From assembly GCA_035274845.1 (NCBI GenBank), contig DATENU010000015.1, forward strand, positions 124,001 through 188,000: a stretch of DNA of 64,000 nt, read 5' to 3'. Position 1 is the stretch's first letter; every line of letters begins with the position of its first letter. Positions 44,267 to 51,326 of the stretch are shown here, one piece after another. The notes under the pieces were generated by a model. It was not told where the DNA came from, did no database searches, and worked only from the letters and a program-made list of their open reading frames with translations. The DNA is from Chthoniobacterales bacterium (GTDB lineage Bacteria; Verrucomicrobiota; Verrucomicrobiia; Chthoniobacterales; UBA10450). A program made the position numbers and the translations under genes.

Positions 44267-45008
44267 TTCCCTGGTGGATCGCGCTCTCCGCCGCGCGATT
44301 CTGCTGGCGAAGGCAAAGTTGGATTCTGCGATTGTCTAGCCGCGGCCGAATGTATTGCCTCTTCTGGTGCCGCTTTGCGACGCGACGCGCCAAAACAAAG
44401 GCCTTGATCCGCCGCCCGTTCCCGGGGCTGGTTTCGTTGAAACGAGATCCCGGAGTTTCGCTTCGCTCCACTCCGGGCTTTATTCCGCCGTCCCTTCGGG
44501 ACTAAGGCGCGTCGCATCAACTCGGCCGTCCATCGAGATTTAGGCAAGGCAACGAAGCGCCGCCTTCGATGCGTAGTCTCCGATGGGAGCGCCGGGGGCG
44601 CGAAAGAGTAGAGCCCGGCGTGAGCGCAGCGAACTCCGGGAATTCAGCAACGGACAATCAAAAACCCCTGCAAGGGGTGACGGATTTTCGAATTTGCGAG
44701 TTACAGATTGACCGGCTGAGCAAGGTGAAAGACCATCCCAGTCCGCTAAGGGAAAATTCCACTCGCGGCCGTTGTTCCGGCCGGGATGGCGGCCGCCGCG
44801 ATCCAAACCGCGAGTGTGACCGTTATCGTCCTGCGCATGGCTGAGCTTAGGACAGAACAGGGCGGGGGAGATATTGCACCTTGGTCCAATACCCGCCACC
44901 GCCAGTGTTTCCTACTTTTCGGCCTGACGCGCCTGCAAATACAGGTGCTCGTTAATTACCGGCTGCGGGGCAAGGGTCCTTTAACTGTTGCAAAAGTAGA
45001 CTTTCGCT
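44267..45008. repeat. Composite palindromic module copy 3 and a decayed gene copy
   Basis: This 742-base stretch has no intact gene. About 44385-44690 repeats the composite module seen at 1638, 39120 and 50395 (CGGAGTTTCGCTTCGCTCCA, TTCGGGACTAAG, AACCCCTGCAAGGGGTGACG). 44701-44838 is an internally deleted copy of the gene at 50767 (listed separately). 44865-44925 repeats the sequence found upstream of that gene (GAGATATTGCACCTTGGTCC). The carbonic anhydrase promoter must lie within the last 80 bases. Confidence 0.75.
44701..44838 (-). pseudogene. Internally deleted paralog of the secreted protein gene at 50767
   Basis: On the minus strand, ATG 44838 starts MRRTITVTLAVWIAAAAIPAGTTAASGIFP and then stops at TAG. 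The first part aligns with the start and IPAGT block of the gene at 50767-51204, and the DNA downstream (to 44701) aligns with that gene's last 70 bases. About 300 bases between are gone and the remainder is out of frame. Flanking sequence on both sides (repeat module and GATATTGCACCTTGG) is shared too, so a whole segment was duplicated and this copy decayed. Confidence 0.8.
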
Positions 45009-45629
45009 ATGGAATCATCTCCGGACACCGGCCCCTCCGCTGAGGAGGCGCTCGCACTGCTGATAGAAGGGAATCGGCGGTTTCTCCGGGGCGAGACGCC
45101 GCGGACCGCCTTTCATCGGGAGACCCTGGGCGACCTGGCGAAGGCCCAGCGTCCCTACGCGACCATCCTTGGCTGCAGCGATTCGCGCGTGGCGCCCGAA
45201 GTGATCTTCGATTCCGGCCTGGGGGAATTGTTTGTGATCCGCGTGGCCGGCAACATTCTCTCGCCGGAAGTCGCAGGGAGCATGCAGTACGCGGGGACTT
45301 ACCTGAAGACACCACTGGTCGTGGTGCTCGGCCATGAGGGATGCGGGGCGATCAGCGCGGCGCTGGCCACCAAGCATGAGGGAAAGGAGTTTCCCTCTCG
45401 AGTTCAAGCCCTGCTGGCGAGCGTCGTCCCGGGACTTCCAGACCTCGACCCGCAACTATCCCCCGAAGCCCAGCTATCGGACGCCATCGAAAGTAACGTG
45501 CGCTGCACAGTGCGCCGGATCTTCGAATCGCCGGAATGCCAGGCGCGTCTGACCGAAGGGCGCTACAAACTCGTCGGCGCGGTCTATGAAATCGAAACGG
45601 GGCGGGTGCGATTCTTGTCTCCGGAATAG
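45009..45629 (+). CDS. Beta-class carbonic anhydrase
   Basis: A 206-residue Zn enzyme interconverting CO2 and bicarbonate. Zn ligands and catalytic Asp/Arg are in ILGCSDSRVAPEVIFD and GHEGCGAISAAL; LFVIRVAGNIL is the usual core. Length is normal. There is no signal peptide, so it is cytoplasmic. It lies 24 bases upstream of a SulP transporter, a recurrent pairing for bicarbonate uptake. Confidence 0.96.
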   Translation: MESSPDTGPSAEEALALLIEGNRRFLRGETPRTAFHRETLGDLAKAQRPYATILGCSDSRVAPEVIFDSGLGELFVIRVAGNILSPEVAGSMQYAGTYLKTPLVVVLGHEGCGAISAALATKHEGKEFPSRVQALLASVVPGLPDLDPQLSPEAQLSDAIESNVRCTVRRIFESPECQARLTEGRYKLVGAVYEIETGRVRFLSPE

Positions 45630-45653
45630 ATTCTCGCGTCCCGAGCGAGGAGC

Positions 45654-47378
45654 ATGCAACGCGTGAGCGCTGATGCCCAAGCCTTGTCGTCGCGCGTCAT
45701 ACGCGGTGACATTTTCGGCGGCTTGGCGGCCGGTGTTGTGGCGCTGCCGCTGGCGCTTGCCTTCGGTGTCGCTTCAGGCCTGGGACCAGTGGCGGGCCTG
45801 TATGGCGCCATCGCCGCCGGCATCATCGCGGCGGTGTTCGGAGGCACGCCCGTGCAGATCACCGGCCCGACCGGGCCGATGACGTTGGTCGTAGCGACCG
45901 TGGTGGCGGCGAACACGATTCCCTCGGGCGCCGTCAACCTTCCTGCCGTCGTGGGCATCATTGTTGTCGCCGGTTTACTGCAGGTTGCGTTCGGGTTGTT
46001 CCGGATTGGCGCCTACATCCGCTACGTTCCCTACCCGGTGATCTCCGGGTTCATGAGCGGCATCGGGGTTATCATCATCCTTCAGCAACTGTTTCCGATG
46101 CTCGGCGCGACTGCGCCTTCTTCCAATCCACTAAACATTCTCGGCCAGTTGCATCTGCTGGGCGCCAACATCAACTGGGCCGCCGTCGCCTTATCCGGAG
46201 CGACCATCGCGATCGTCTTCCTCCTGCCGCGATTCACCAAGGCGGTCCCGGCTTCGCTCGTGGCGCTGGTGGTACTGACGGCGTTGGCGAGCCTGCTCAA
46301 GCTCGATGTTCCGATGATTGGCGCGATTCCGTCGGGACTGCCCAGCCTCGTGATGCCCTCGGTCGACTTTCAGCGGCTGGTGCCACTCATGGCCGCCGCG
46401 TTGCAACTCGGGTTGCTTGGAACAGTCGACTCGCTGCTCACGTCGCTGGTCGCCGATAACCTGACGCGGACCCAGCACAACAGTAATCGCGAACTCATCG
46501 GGCAGGGGCTGGGAAACATCGCGGCGGGTCTCATCGGCGGAATTCCCGGGGCTGGCGCCACCATGCGCACCGTTGTCAACGTCGAGGCCGGCGGGAAGAC
46601 TCGCCTGTCGGGTGTGGTCCACGGCCTGTTCCTCGCCGCCGTCCTGCTGGGGTTGTCGGGTCTGGTCCAGTATGTTCCGCTCTCTGTTCTCGCGGGTCTG
46701 CTGGTCGCGGTCGGGATTGGCATTATCGATTACCGCGGCTTTAGCCACGTCCTCAAGGTGCCGCGGTCGGATGCGTTCTTAATGCTCTTCGTTCTCATCC
46801 TGACCGTGTTCACCGGTTTGATCATCGCCGTGGCTGTCGGCCTCATCGTGGCGTCGTTCGTCTTCATGAAAAAGGTAAGCGATACCGCCGCACGGCAGAC
46901 GACTCTCACGCCGGCCATCGACGAACCTTGGGCGGACGAACTGACCATCCCGGAAGCAGTCCGCCACCAGGTCGTCATCAAGCACGTCGATGGGCCGCTC
47001 TTTTTCGGCTTCGCCAGCCAGTTTCTCGACATCGCCCGGCAGGCGGCGGCGCAGAGCAGGCTCCTGATTTTGCGCATGGATCGCGTCTCTTACATGGACC
47101 AGACGGGCGTTTATGCGCTAAAGGATGCGCTGAACGGGTTCATCGCCGCCGGGGTGCGCGTGCTGGTGGTAGGCATCCCGGTGACCCACCGCGATCTCCT
47201 CGAGAAATTGCAGGTGATCCCGGCGGTGGTTCCTGAATCCGACGTCTTCGACGACTTCGACGCGTTGAAGAAGGCGCTTCCCCGCAGCATCGCGGAGATA
47301 CCATTGAAAACGAATGAGGCCGCACCAGGAACGCCTCGGTTACAAGAAGACGGCCGGGCCCGCGAATCACGCGAATAA
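45654..47378 (+). CDS. SulP-family anion transporter with STAS domain (probable bicarbonate transporter)
   Basis: A 574-residue transporter with 10-14 membrane helices (GDIFGGLAAGVVALPLALAFGVASGLGPVAGLYGAIAAG, TGPTGPMTLVVATVV, NRELIGQGLGNIAAGLIGGIPGAGATMRTVVNVEAGGKTRLSG) and a C-terminal STAS domain (about 430-545, DGPLFFGFASQFLD, MDQTGVYALKDAL). SulP members carry sulfate or, as in BicA, bicarbonate. The neighbouring carbonic anhydrase argues for the latter; this is inference. The last 25 residues form a variable tail. Confidence 0.94.
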   Translation: MQRVSADAQALSSRVIRGDIFGGLAAGVVALPLALAFGVASGLGPVAGLYGAIAAGIIAAVFGGTPVQITGPTGPMTLVVATVVAANTIPSGAVNLPAVVGIIVVAGLLQVAFGLFRIGAYIRYVPYPVISGFMSGIGVIIILQQLFPMLGATAPSSNPLNILGQLHLLGANINWAAVALSGATIAIVFLLPRFTKAVPASLVALVVLTALASLLKLDVPMIGAIPSGLPSLVMPSVDFQRLVPLMAAALQLGLLGTVDSLLTSLVADNLTRTQHNSNRELIGQGLGNIAAGLIGGIPGAGATMRTVVNVEAGGKTRLSGVVHGLFLAAVLLGLSGLVQYVPLSVLAGLLVAVGIGIIDYRGFSHVLKVPRSDAFLMLFVLILTVFTGLIIAVAVGLIVASFVFMKKVSDTAARQTTLTPAIDEPWADELTIPEAVRHQVVIKHVDGPLFFGFASQFLDIARQAAAQSRLLILRMDRVSYMDQTGVYALKDALNGFIAAGVRVLVVGIPVTHRDLLEKLQVIPAVVPESDVFDDFDALKKALPRSIAEIPLKTNEAAPGTPRLQEDGRARESRE

Positions 47379-47793
47379 ACCTACCCGCAATTCCATGCAT
47401 AGGGTAGAGGCGCGGCGCGAATCAAAGGTAGGGACGGCGCGCTGCGCCGTCCGCGGAAGTGATTCAAACCACTTCTTCCATTCGCGTCCATTCGCGCCTG
47501 CCTCGCGGAAGACCGTGCGAAGGCGGGTCATTCTAGTTCACCTATTTCACCGCCCGCTTGCGCCAAAGGCGCGAGTCAAAACCAGGGAGCGGCGCTTTCA
47601 ACCGCCGCCTGCGCCAAAGGCGCGATTCAAATCAGCCTGGGGCAACGCCCCAGGACTGAATTCCCAAGCAATCCCATCAGCGCTGAAAGCGCGATTCATC
47701 GAGGCGGGAGCGACCCTGCCCCAAAGCCCACGAATTCCCTCCAGAATGCCGCTTTGTTAGGCGAAATTTTGCAGCATAATTTTCCTTAGTTCT
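47379..47793. repeat. Palindrome cluster before the cassette array
   Basis: This 415-base gap contains GGTAGGGACGGCGCGCTGCG (47430), GCGCCAAAGGCGCG units, GCCTGGGGCAACGCCCCAGG (47636) and GCGCTGAAAGCGC, the same family as at 12389-12714. It ends in GTTAGGC (47756-47762), an integron R'-type box. No gene is seen. Confidence 0.7.
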
Positions 47794-48123
47794 ATGAACA
47801 CGCCTCGAGTCGTCGCCGCCGCGATCGCAGTGTTTTTAGCGGTGACTGCTCTGCAGACGTTATCTTGGCAGGAGCGACCGCCGGCGGGATGGCAGCCTGC
47901 TTGGTGGCAGTCGCGATTGTGGGCTCAAGCCGGCATTCTCCTGCTCGCGCCCGCTTGGCTCGCTGGCGGAGCTGTCTCGACCATTGTCACGGGCCGTTCA
48001 CTGCACACTACCAACGTGGTTGTCGCCGTTGCCTGCGGTTTATATACTGTCGCCGTCTACTTTGTTACACACTTGGTAACTCGATGGATCGGCAAACAAT
48101 TTGCGAACAAACAAAAGCCCTAA
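47794..48123 (+). CDS. Cassette gene 1: small membrane protein
   Basis: A 109-residue protein with three membrane helices (AAAIAVFLAVTALQTL, LWAQAGILLLAPAWLAGGAVSTIV, NVVVAVACGLYTVAVYFVTHLV) and a Lys-rich end. No family is recognised. Its TAA stop lies inside the CCCTAAC box of the first attC-like site, the usual place for a cassette gene. Confidence 0.75.
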   Translation: MNTPRVVAAAIAVFLAVTALQTLSWQERPPAGWQPAWWQSRLWAQAGILLLAPAWLAGGAVSTIVTGRSLHTTNVVVAVACGLYTVAVYFVTHLVTRWIGKQFANKQKP

Positions 48124-48216
48124 CCAGGGCCATGCCGTTTCGACGGGCTTCTTCCCCTTTTCCCTTCGGGCAACGCGCACTCTCGGCGGCCGTCGCTCAT
48201 CTCTTTCTCGTTGGGC
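48118..48216 (+). repeat. attC-like site 1 (99 bp)
   Basis: Starts CCCTAAC (first base not a purine) and ends GTTGGGC (matches GTTRRRY). The inner block ATGCCGTTTCGACGGGCTTC is shared with site 3, and GCCGTCGCTCATCT near the end with site 2. The next gene starts 3 bases later. Confidence 0.65.
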
Positions 48217-48218
48217 CG

Positions 48219-48740
48219 ATGAGAGCGTTCATCGCGATTGCTGCGCTTGTTACCACAGCGGTTACCTCAGACGCAGCGGGTTGGGTTCGCGCTAATGTCT
48301 ATTTTCGCGGCTGGCTGAGCGAGCGCGCCGTCGCAGTGTCGCCAGAGGGGCTTCGCGACGAGGCGCGACATGGCTACTCTCGCTCGGTTCACATTACCTC
48401 GCCTTCAAAGCTTCAGCAGTTGATCACTGCGCTGAATCTGCCACACCTCCATTCGACGCGAGGCGATACACGCAGCGACACTTACCTCGTTGTCGACCTG
48501 TTCGACAGCGCCGGAGCGCGCACCACCTATCGCTCCGACAGCTTTTATTTGTGGAACACAGACTGCACTCGTGGCCGTAAGGTCGATGCGCGCTTAAGGA
48601 AGTTTTTCGAGCAATTCACGCCAAGGCCTAACCAGACGATCCAGCCAACCGCTGGCCGGCGGACGCTTAAGTTTTCCATGATTCGAGCCTCTTCACCCGC
48701 CGCCACGCGCGCCCTCGCCAGCCGTCGCTCATCTTGTTAG
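48219..48740 (+). CDS. Cassette gene 2: secreted protein whose frame runs through the attC-like site
   Basis: A 173-residue product from ATG 48219. The signal peptide is MRAFIAIAALVTTAVTSDAA. The mature domain (about 22-135) has no recognised family; it includes HITSPSKLQQLITALNLPHLHSTRGDTRSDTYLVVDLFDS and YRSDSFYLWNTDC. The last 37 residues (NQTIQPTAGRRTLKFSMIRASSPAATRALASRRSSC) are encoded by the attC-like site and the stop TAG is in its GTTAGGC box. The tail is therefore probably a read-through product and not part of the fold. Confidence 0.72.
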   Translation: MRAFIAIAALVTTAVTSDAAGWVRANVYFRGWLSERAVAVSPEGLRDEARHGYSRSVHITSPSKLQQLITALNLPHLHSTRGDTRSDTYLVVDLFDSAGARTTYRSDSFYLWNTDCTRGRKVDARLRKFFEQFTPRPNQTIQPTAGRRTLKFSMIRASSPAATRALASRRSSC

Positions 48741-48742
48741 GC
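48626..48742 (+). repeat. attC-like site 2 (117 bp)
   Basis: Perfect GCCTAAC (48626-48632) and GTTAGGC (48736-48742) boxes. The two arms are imperfectly complementary beyond the boxes: GCCTAACCAGACGATCC against the reverse complement GCCTAACAAGATGAGCG, then GCTGGC in both. Small mismatches and extra bases are what attC hairpins show. This is the clearest site in the array. Confidence 0.75.
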
Positions 48743-48755
48743 CCCTTTCACGCTC

Positions 48756-49265
48756 ATGCCATTAAGTAGCATCGTTGTCATTGTCGCCCGCCTTTTCGCG
48801 ATCAATTGGCTCCTGCACGCCTTTGCACTCATCGCGTCTGCGCTGGTCACTCCCTCATTCCAAGAGCGTTCTACTTCCACTATCTTGATGACCTGTTCGC
48901 CGGGTCTGCTTTTGCTCATCCTCGGCGTTTTTCTCTGGATTCTCGCCCCTGCGGTGGCGCGGCTCGTCAGCCGCGGCTTTGATGCCACGTTGAGCGTGGG
49001 CGGCCTTTCGCGCACCGATCTTTACAGTTTCGCCTTCGTGTTTCTTGGACTCTTTTTTATCCTTTCCTCGGTCGCCGATGTCATCAACTGGATTCACTAT
49101 TTCACCGTCTCCCACGACGCTCCCACACGAGACCCCCGTATTCAGAATTTTTATGATCTCATTCGGCCGTGTTTGACCCTTGCTGCCGGCCTCGTTTGCT
49201 TGCTGGGTGCCCCTCGTTGGACAAAGAAGCTGATTTCCCGCGACGAAAGAAGCCGAGAGGCCTGA
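48756..49265 (+). CDS. Cassette gene 3: four-helix membrane protein
   Basis: A 169-residue integral membrane protein with helices at about 5-30, 47-70, 88-110 and 140-157. No family is recognised. ATG 48756 lies 14 bases after the GTTAGGC box of site 2. The TGA stop overlaps the GCCTGAC box of site 3. The C-terminus is charged (TKKLISRDERSREA). Confidence 0.75.
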   Translation: MPLSSIVVIVARLFAINWLLHAFALIASALVTPSFQERSTSTILMTCSPGLLLLILGVFLWILAPAVARLVSRGFDATLSVGGLSRTDLYSFAFVFLGLFFILSSVADVINWIHYFTVSHDAPTRDPRIQNFYDLIRPCLTLAAGLVCLLGAPRWTKKLISRDERSREA

Positions 49266-49425
49266 CCAGGCGATGCCGTTTCGACGGGCTCAAGGTCCTG
49301 AGCAAAAAACCGAATGGGGAGCGAGCGGCTGGCAGCCATGGAAAGTAAGATTTAAGAATTATGAAGGATGAAACCGCAGCGATGCGCTCTACCGCCAGCC
49401 GTCGCCGAGCTTGTTCTCGTTAGAT
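49260..49425 (+). repeat. attC-like site 3 (166 bp)
   Basis: Starts GCCTGAC (one mismatch to RYYYAAC) and ends GTTAGAT (matches GTTRRRY). It shares ATGCCGTTTCGACGGGCT with site 1 and GCCAGCCGTCGC with site 2. It is long for an attC, with an AT-richer centre (49320-49370) that may be a later insertion. Confidence 0.55.
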
Positions 49426-49434
49426 GGTAAGCGC

Positions 49435-49908
49435 ATGAGCCATCCACCACAGGTGATTTTGCGCGAGGTGGTCGACTCCGATCTTCCGATCTTCTTCGAG
49501 CATCAGCGCGACCCCGAAGCCGCCCAGATGGCGGCGTTTCCCTCTCGGGATCATGACGCCTTCATGATCCATTGGGCCAAGCTCCGCCGCGAGCCCTCGA
49601 ACATCATCCGAACGATCGTCTGCGACCGGCAGGTGGCCGGGAATATTGGAAGCTGGATCGCCGGGGATCGGCGGCTGACCGGTTACTGGGTCGGGCGCGA
49701 ATTCTGGGGCCGGGGCGTGGCGACGGCTGCCCTCGCCGCCTTCGTCGCCGAAATCAAAGAGCGGCCACTCCATGCCTTCGTGGCCAGCCACAACGTCGGC
49801 TCCATCCGCGTTCTGGAAAAATGCGAATTCGTCCCGTCGCCCGAGCACGATCACAGCATCGCCAGCGAAGATGGGATCCGGGAGTTCCTCTACATGCTCT
49901 CGCGCTGA
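49435..49908 (+). CDS. Cassette gene 4: GNAT-family N-acetyltransferase (RimJ-like)
   Basis: A 157-residue acetyltransferase from ATG 49435 (a TTG at 49411 lies inside site 3). Typical blocks are VILREVVDSDLPIFFEHQRDPEAAQMAAF, the acetyl-CoA loop GYWVGREFWGRGVATAALAAF and ASHNVGSIRVLEKCEF. Members acetylate ribosomal proteins, antibiotics or small amines. GNATs are frequent integron cargo. The substrate is unknown. Confidence 0.88.
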   Translation: MSHPPQVILREVVDSDLPIFFEHQRDPEAAQMAAFPSRDHDAFMIHWAKLRREPSNIIRTIVCDRQVAGNIGSWIAGDRRLTGYWVGREFWGRGVATAALAAFVAEIKERPLHAFVASHNVGSIRVLEKCEFVPSPEHDHSIASEDGIREFLYMLSR

Positions 49909-49926
49909 CCAATCGAATCAGAGTTT

Positions 49927-50346
49927 ATGGCGCTATTCGCCCTCATCTTTCTCATCGTCGCGCTGATTCTCATCGGCGTTGGCATCGTTGTGGGGGTGGT
50001 GGTTTGCGGCATCGCTGCGGCTCTCGTTGCGGTCGGCGTCCTATCGTCGTCCGTGGTCGTGGGCCTGCTCACCCGAAAACCGGTTGCTGGTGCGCGGGCC
50101 TTTCTGCTTCAGTGTGCGCTCCTCACTGGCATTCCTTCCGGCATTCTCTGCGCGTGGCTTGTTCACTACCTCCTCGAGGCCGCGGGTCCCGCCTGGCTCA
50201 TCTCGCTTTACGGAGCGCTGGGTGGCGCGGCAGCTGGCGCGGTTGTTGCCTTCCTGCTCGATTTCGCATTTCGGCGGTTACATGCCTGGGCCACTGCGAA
50301 GTTCTCTACTCGAACACGCCGTGAGATTATCACCCCCGTCGCCTAA
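49927..50346 (+). CDS. Cassette gene 5: Gly/Ala-rich membrane protein
   Basis: A 139-residue protein with four hydrophobic segments (FALIFLIVALILIGVGIVVGVVVCGIAAALVAVGVL, LLQCALLTGIPSGILCAWLVHYL, SLYGALGGAAAGAVVAFLL). No family is recognised. It starts 18 bases after the GNAT gene with no attC box between them, so they may share a cassette. The stop TAA is in a GCCTAAC box (50341-50347), after which a repeat module replaces any attC remainder. Confidence 0.72.
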   Translation: MALFALIFLIVALILIGVGIVVGVVVCGIAAALVAVGVLSSSVVVGLLTRKPVAGARAFLLQCALLTGIPSGILCAWLVHYLLEAAGPAWLISLYGALGGAAAGAVVAFLLDFAFRRLHAWATAKFSTRTRREIITPVA

Positions 50347-50766
50347 CCATACGACGTGAACGCGCGCATCATCTATCTCTGGGATCACGGCGCGCGCTCC
50401 CGTCCGTCGCCCCGTTCCGGGGCTGGTTTCGTTTGAAACGCGACTCCGGAGTTTCGCTTCGCTTTCACTCCGGGCTCTAACTCCGACGTCCCACCGGGAC
50501 TAAGACTGTCCGGGCTGGTTTCATTGAAAAGACATTCCCGTCTCGCTTCGCTTCACTCCGGGCTTTACTCCGCCATCCCTTCGGGACTGAGACTGCCCGA
50601 AGGCGAGAGATCAGAAGACTCCACTCCGGCGTACCTTCGCGATTGAAAGCGCCGGAGGCGCGATGGAATTAGAGCCCGGAGTGAGCGCAGCGAACTCCGG
50701 GATGAACAGCAACGAACCAATCAAAACCCCTGAAAGGGGTGGCGGACCCCCGGAACGGTCGCCCTG
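50347..50766. repeat. Composite palindromic module, copy 4
   Basis: A 420-base gap made of the same units as 1638-2096 and 44385-44690: CGTCGCCCC-GTT-CCGGGGCTGG, CTCCGGAGTTTCGCTTCGC, TCCCTTCGGGACTGAG, GCGCCGGAGGCGCG, AGCCCGGAGTGAGCGCAGCG and AACCCCTGAAAGGGGTGGCG. The module runs right up to the minus-strand gene at 50767, as the copy at 44267 runs up to that gene's pseudogene. No gene is seen. Confidence 0.75.
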
Positions 50767-51204
50767 TTACAGATTGACCGGCTGGGCGAGCTTGAAAAAG
50801 ATCCGGGTCCGATAAGGGAAATTCCATTCGCGGCCGGAGATCGAGACGCCTCTCGAATTCACGTGCCGGTCGAGCCGAAAATCGCCCGTGGTATGGACTG
50901 GAATGCTGCGCCCGTTTACCAGGATCGCTTTCAAGTTCACCCGGAGGGCGTCCGACTTTGGCCGGCTTCCGAGCGACGCATCCACCACGCCGGTCAGATG
51001 AGTCCCCGCGGGCAAGAGCACTTTTCCTTTTACGACTACGGGGTGTTCGAGCTCGGCTTTGAAAGGAGACCCAATTCTCGCGTGACTCGAGACGGGCTCG
51101 ATCGTGCGCGCTCGCAGCACCGTTCCAGCCGGGATGGTGATGGCCACGCCGAGGACTGCCGTTGAAACCCAAATGGCGAACGCGGCCACAAATGTCCTGT
51201 TCAT
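50767..51204 (-). CDS. Secreted beta-rich hypothetical protein
   Basis: A 145-residue exported protein with signal peptide MNRTFVAAFAIWVSTAVLGVA. The mature part is strand-rich with IPAGTVLRARTIEPVSSHARIGSPFKAELEHPVVVKGKVLLPAGTHLTGVVDASLGSR and LKAILVNGRSIPVHTT. This resembles the TrbI/VirB10-like or pilus-assembly beta domain (a GTxLxARTxxPVSS type), but I cannot assign it firmly. A decayed paralog lies at 44701-44838. A GATATTGCACC block is shared upstream of both. Confidence 0.78.
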   Translation of the reverse strand: MNRTFVAAFAIWVSTAVLGVAITIPAGTVLRARTIEPVSSHARIGSPFKAELEHPVVVKGKVLLPAGTHLTGVVDASLGSRPKSDALRVNLKAILVNGRSIPVHTTGDFRLDRHVNSRGVSISGREWNFPYRTRIFFKLAQPVNL

Positions 51205-51326
51205 GCTCCAATCTTAGAACAAAACCCGGCAATGGGAGATATTGCACCTTGGTCCAATACCCACCGCCGCCCGGGGTTTCCTATTGTTTGGCCAGGGCGA
51301 CTGCACCTGCGCGCGCTCCTTAAGAA

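Larger units (their letters stand above)
47756..50347 (+). mobile_element. Integron-type cassette array without integrase (CALIN-like)
   Basis: Small plus-strand genes are each followed by an attC-like site, beginning RYYYAAC near the stop codon and ending GTTRRRY just before the next start. Sites are listed separately (48118, 48626, 49260). The array begins at a GTTAGGC box and probably ends with a GCCTAAC box at the stop of the last gene (50341-50347), where a repeat module has replaced the rest of the site. Genes are short, mostly membrane proteins, all in the orientation expected for cassettes. No integrase gene is in the window. This reads as a cluster of attC sites lacking an integrase; it is inference until structure is tested. 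Confidence 0.65.

Noticed and set aside
44540..44899. 119-codon minus-strand frame across the decayed gene copy
   Set aside because: It is in a different frame from the ancestral protein and arises from the deletion junction and repeats.
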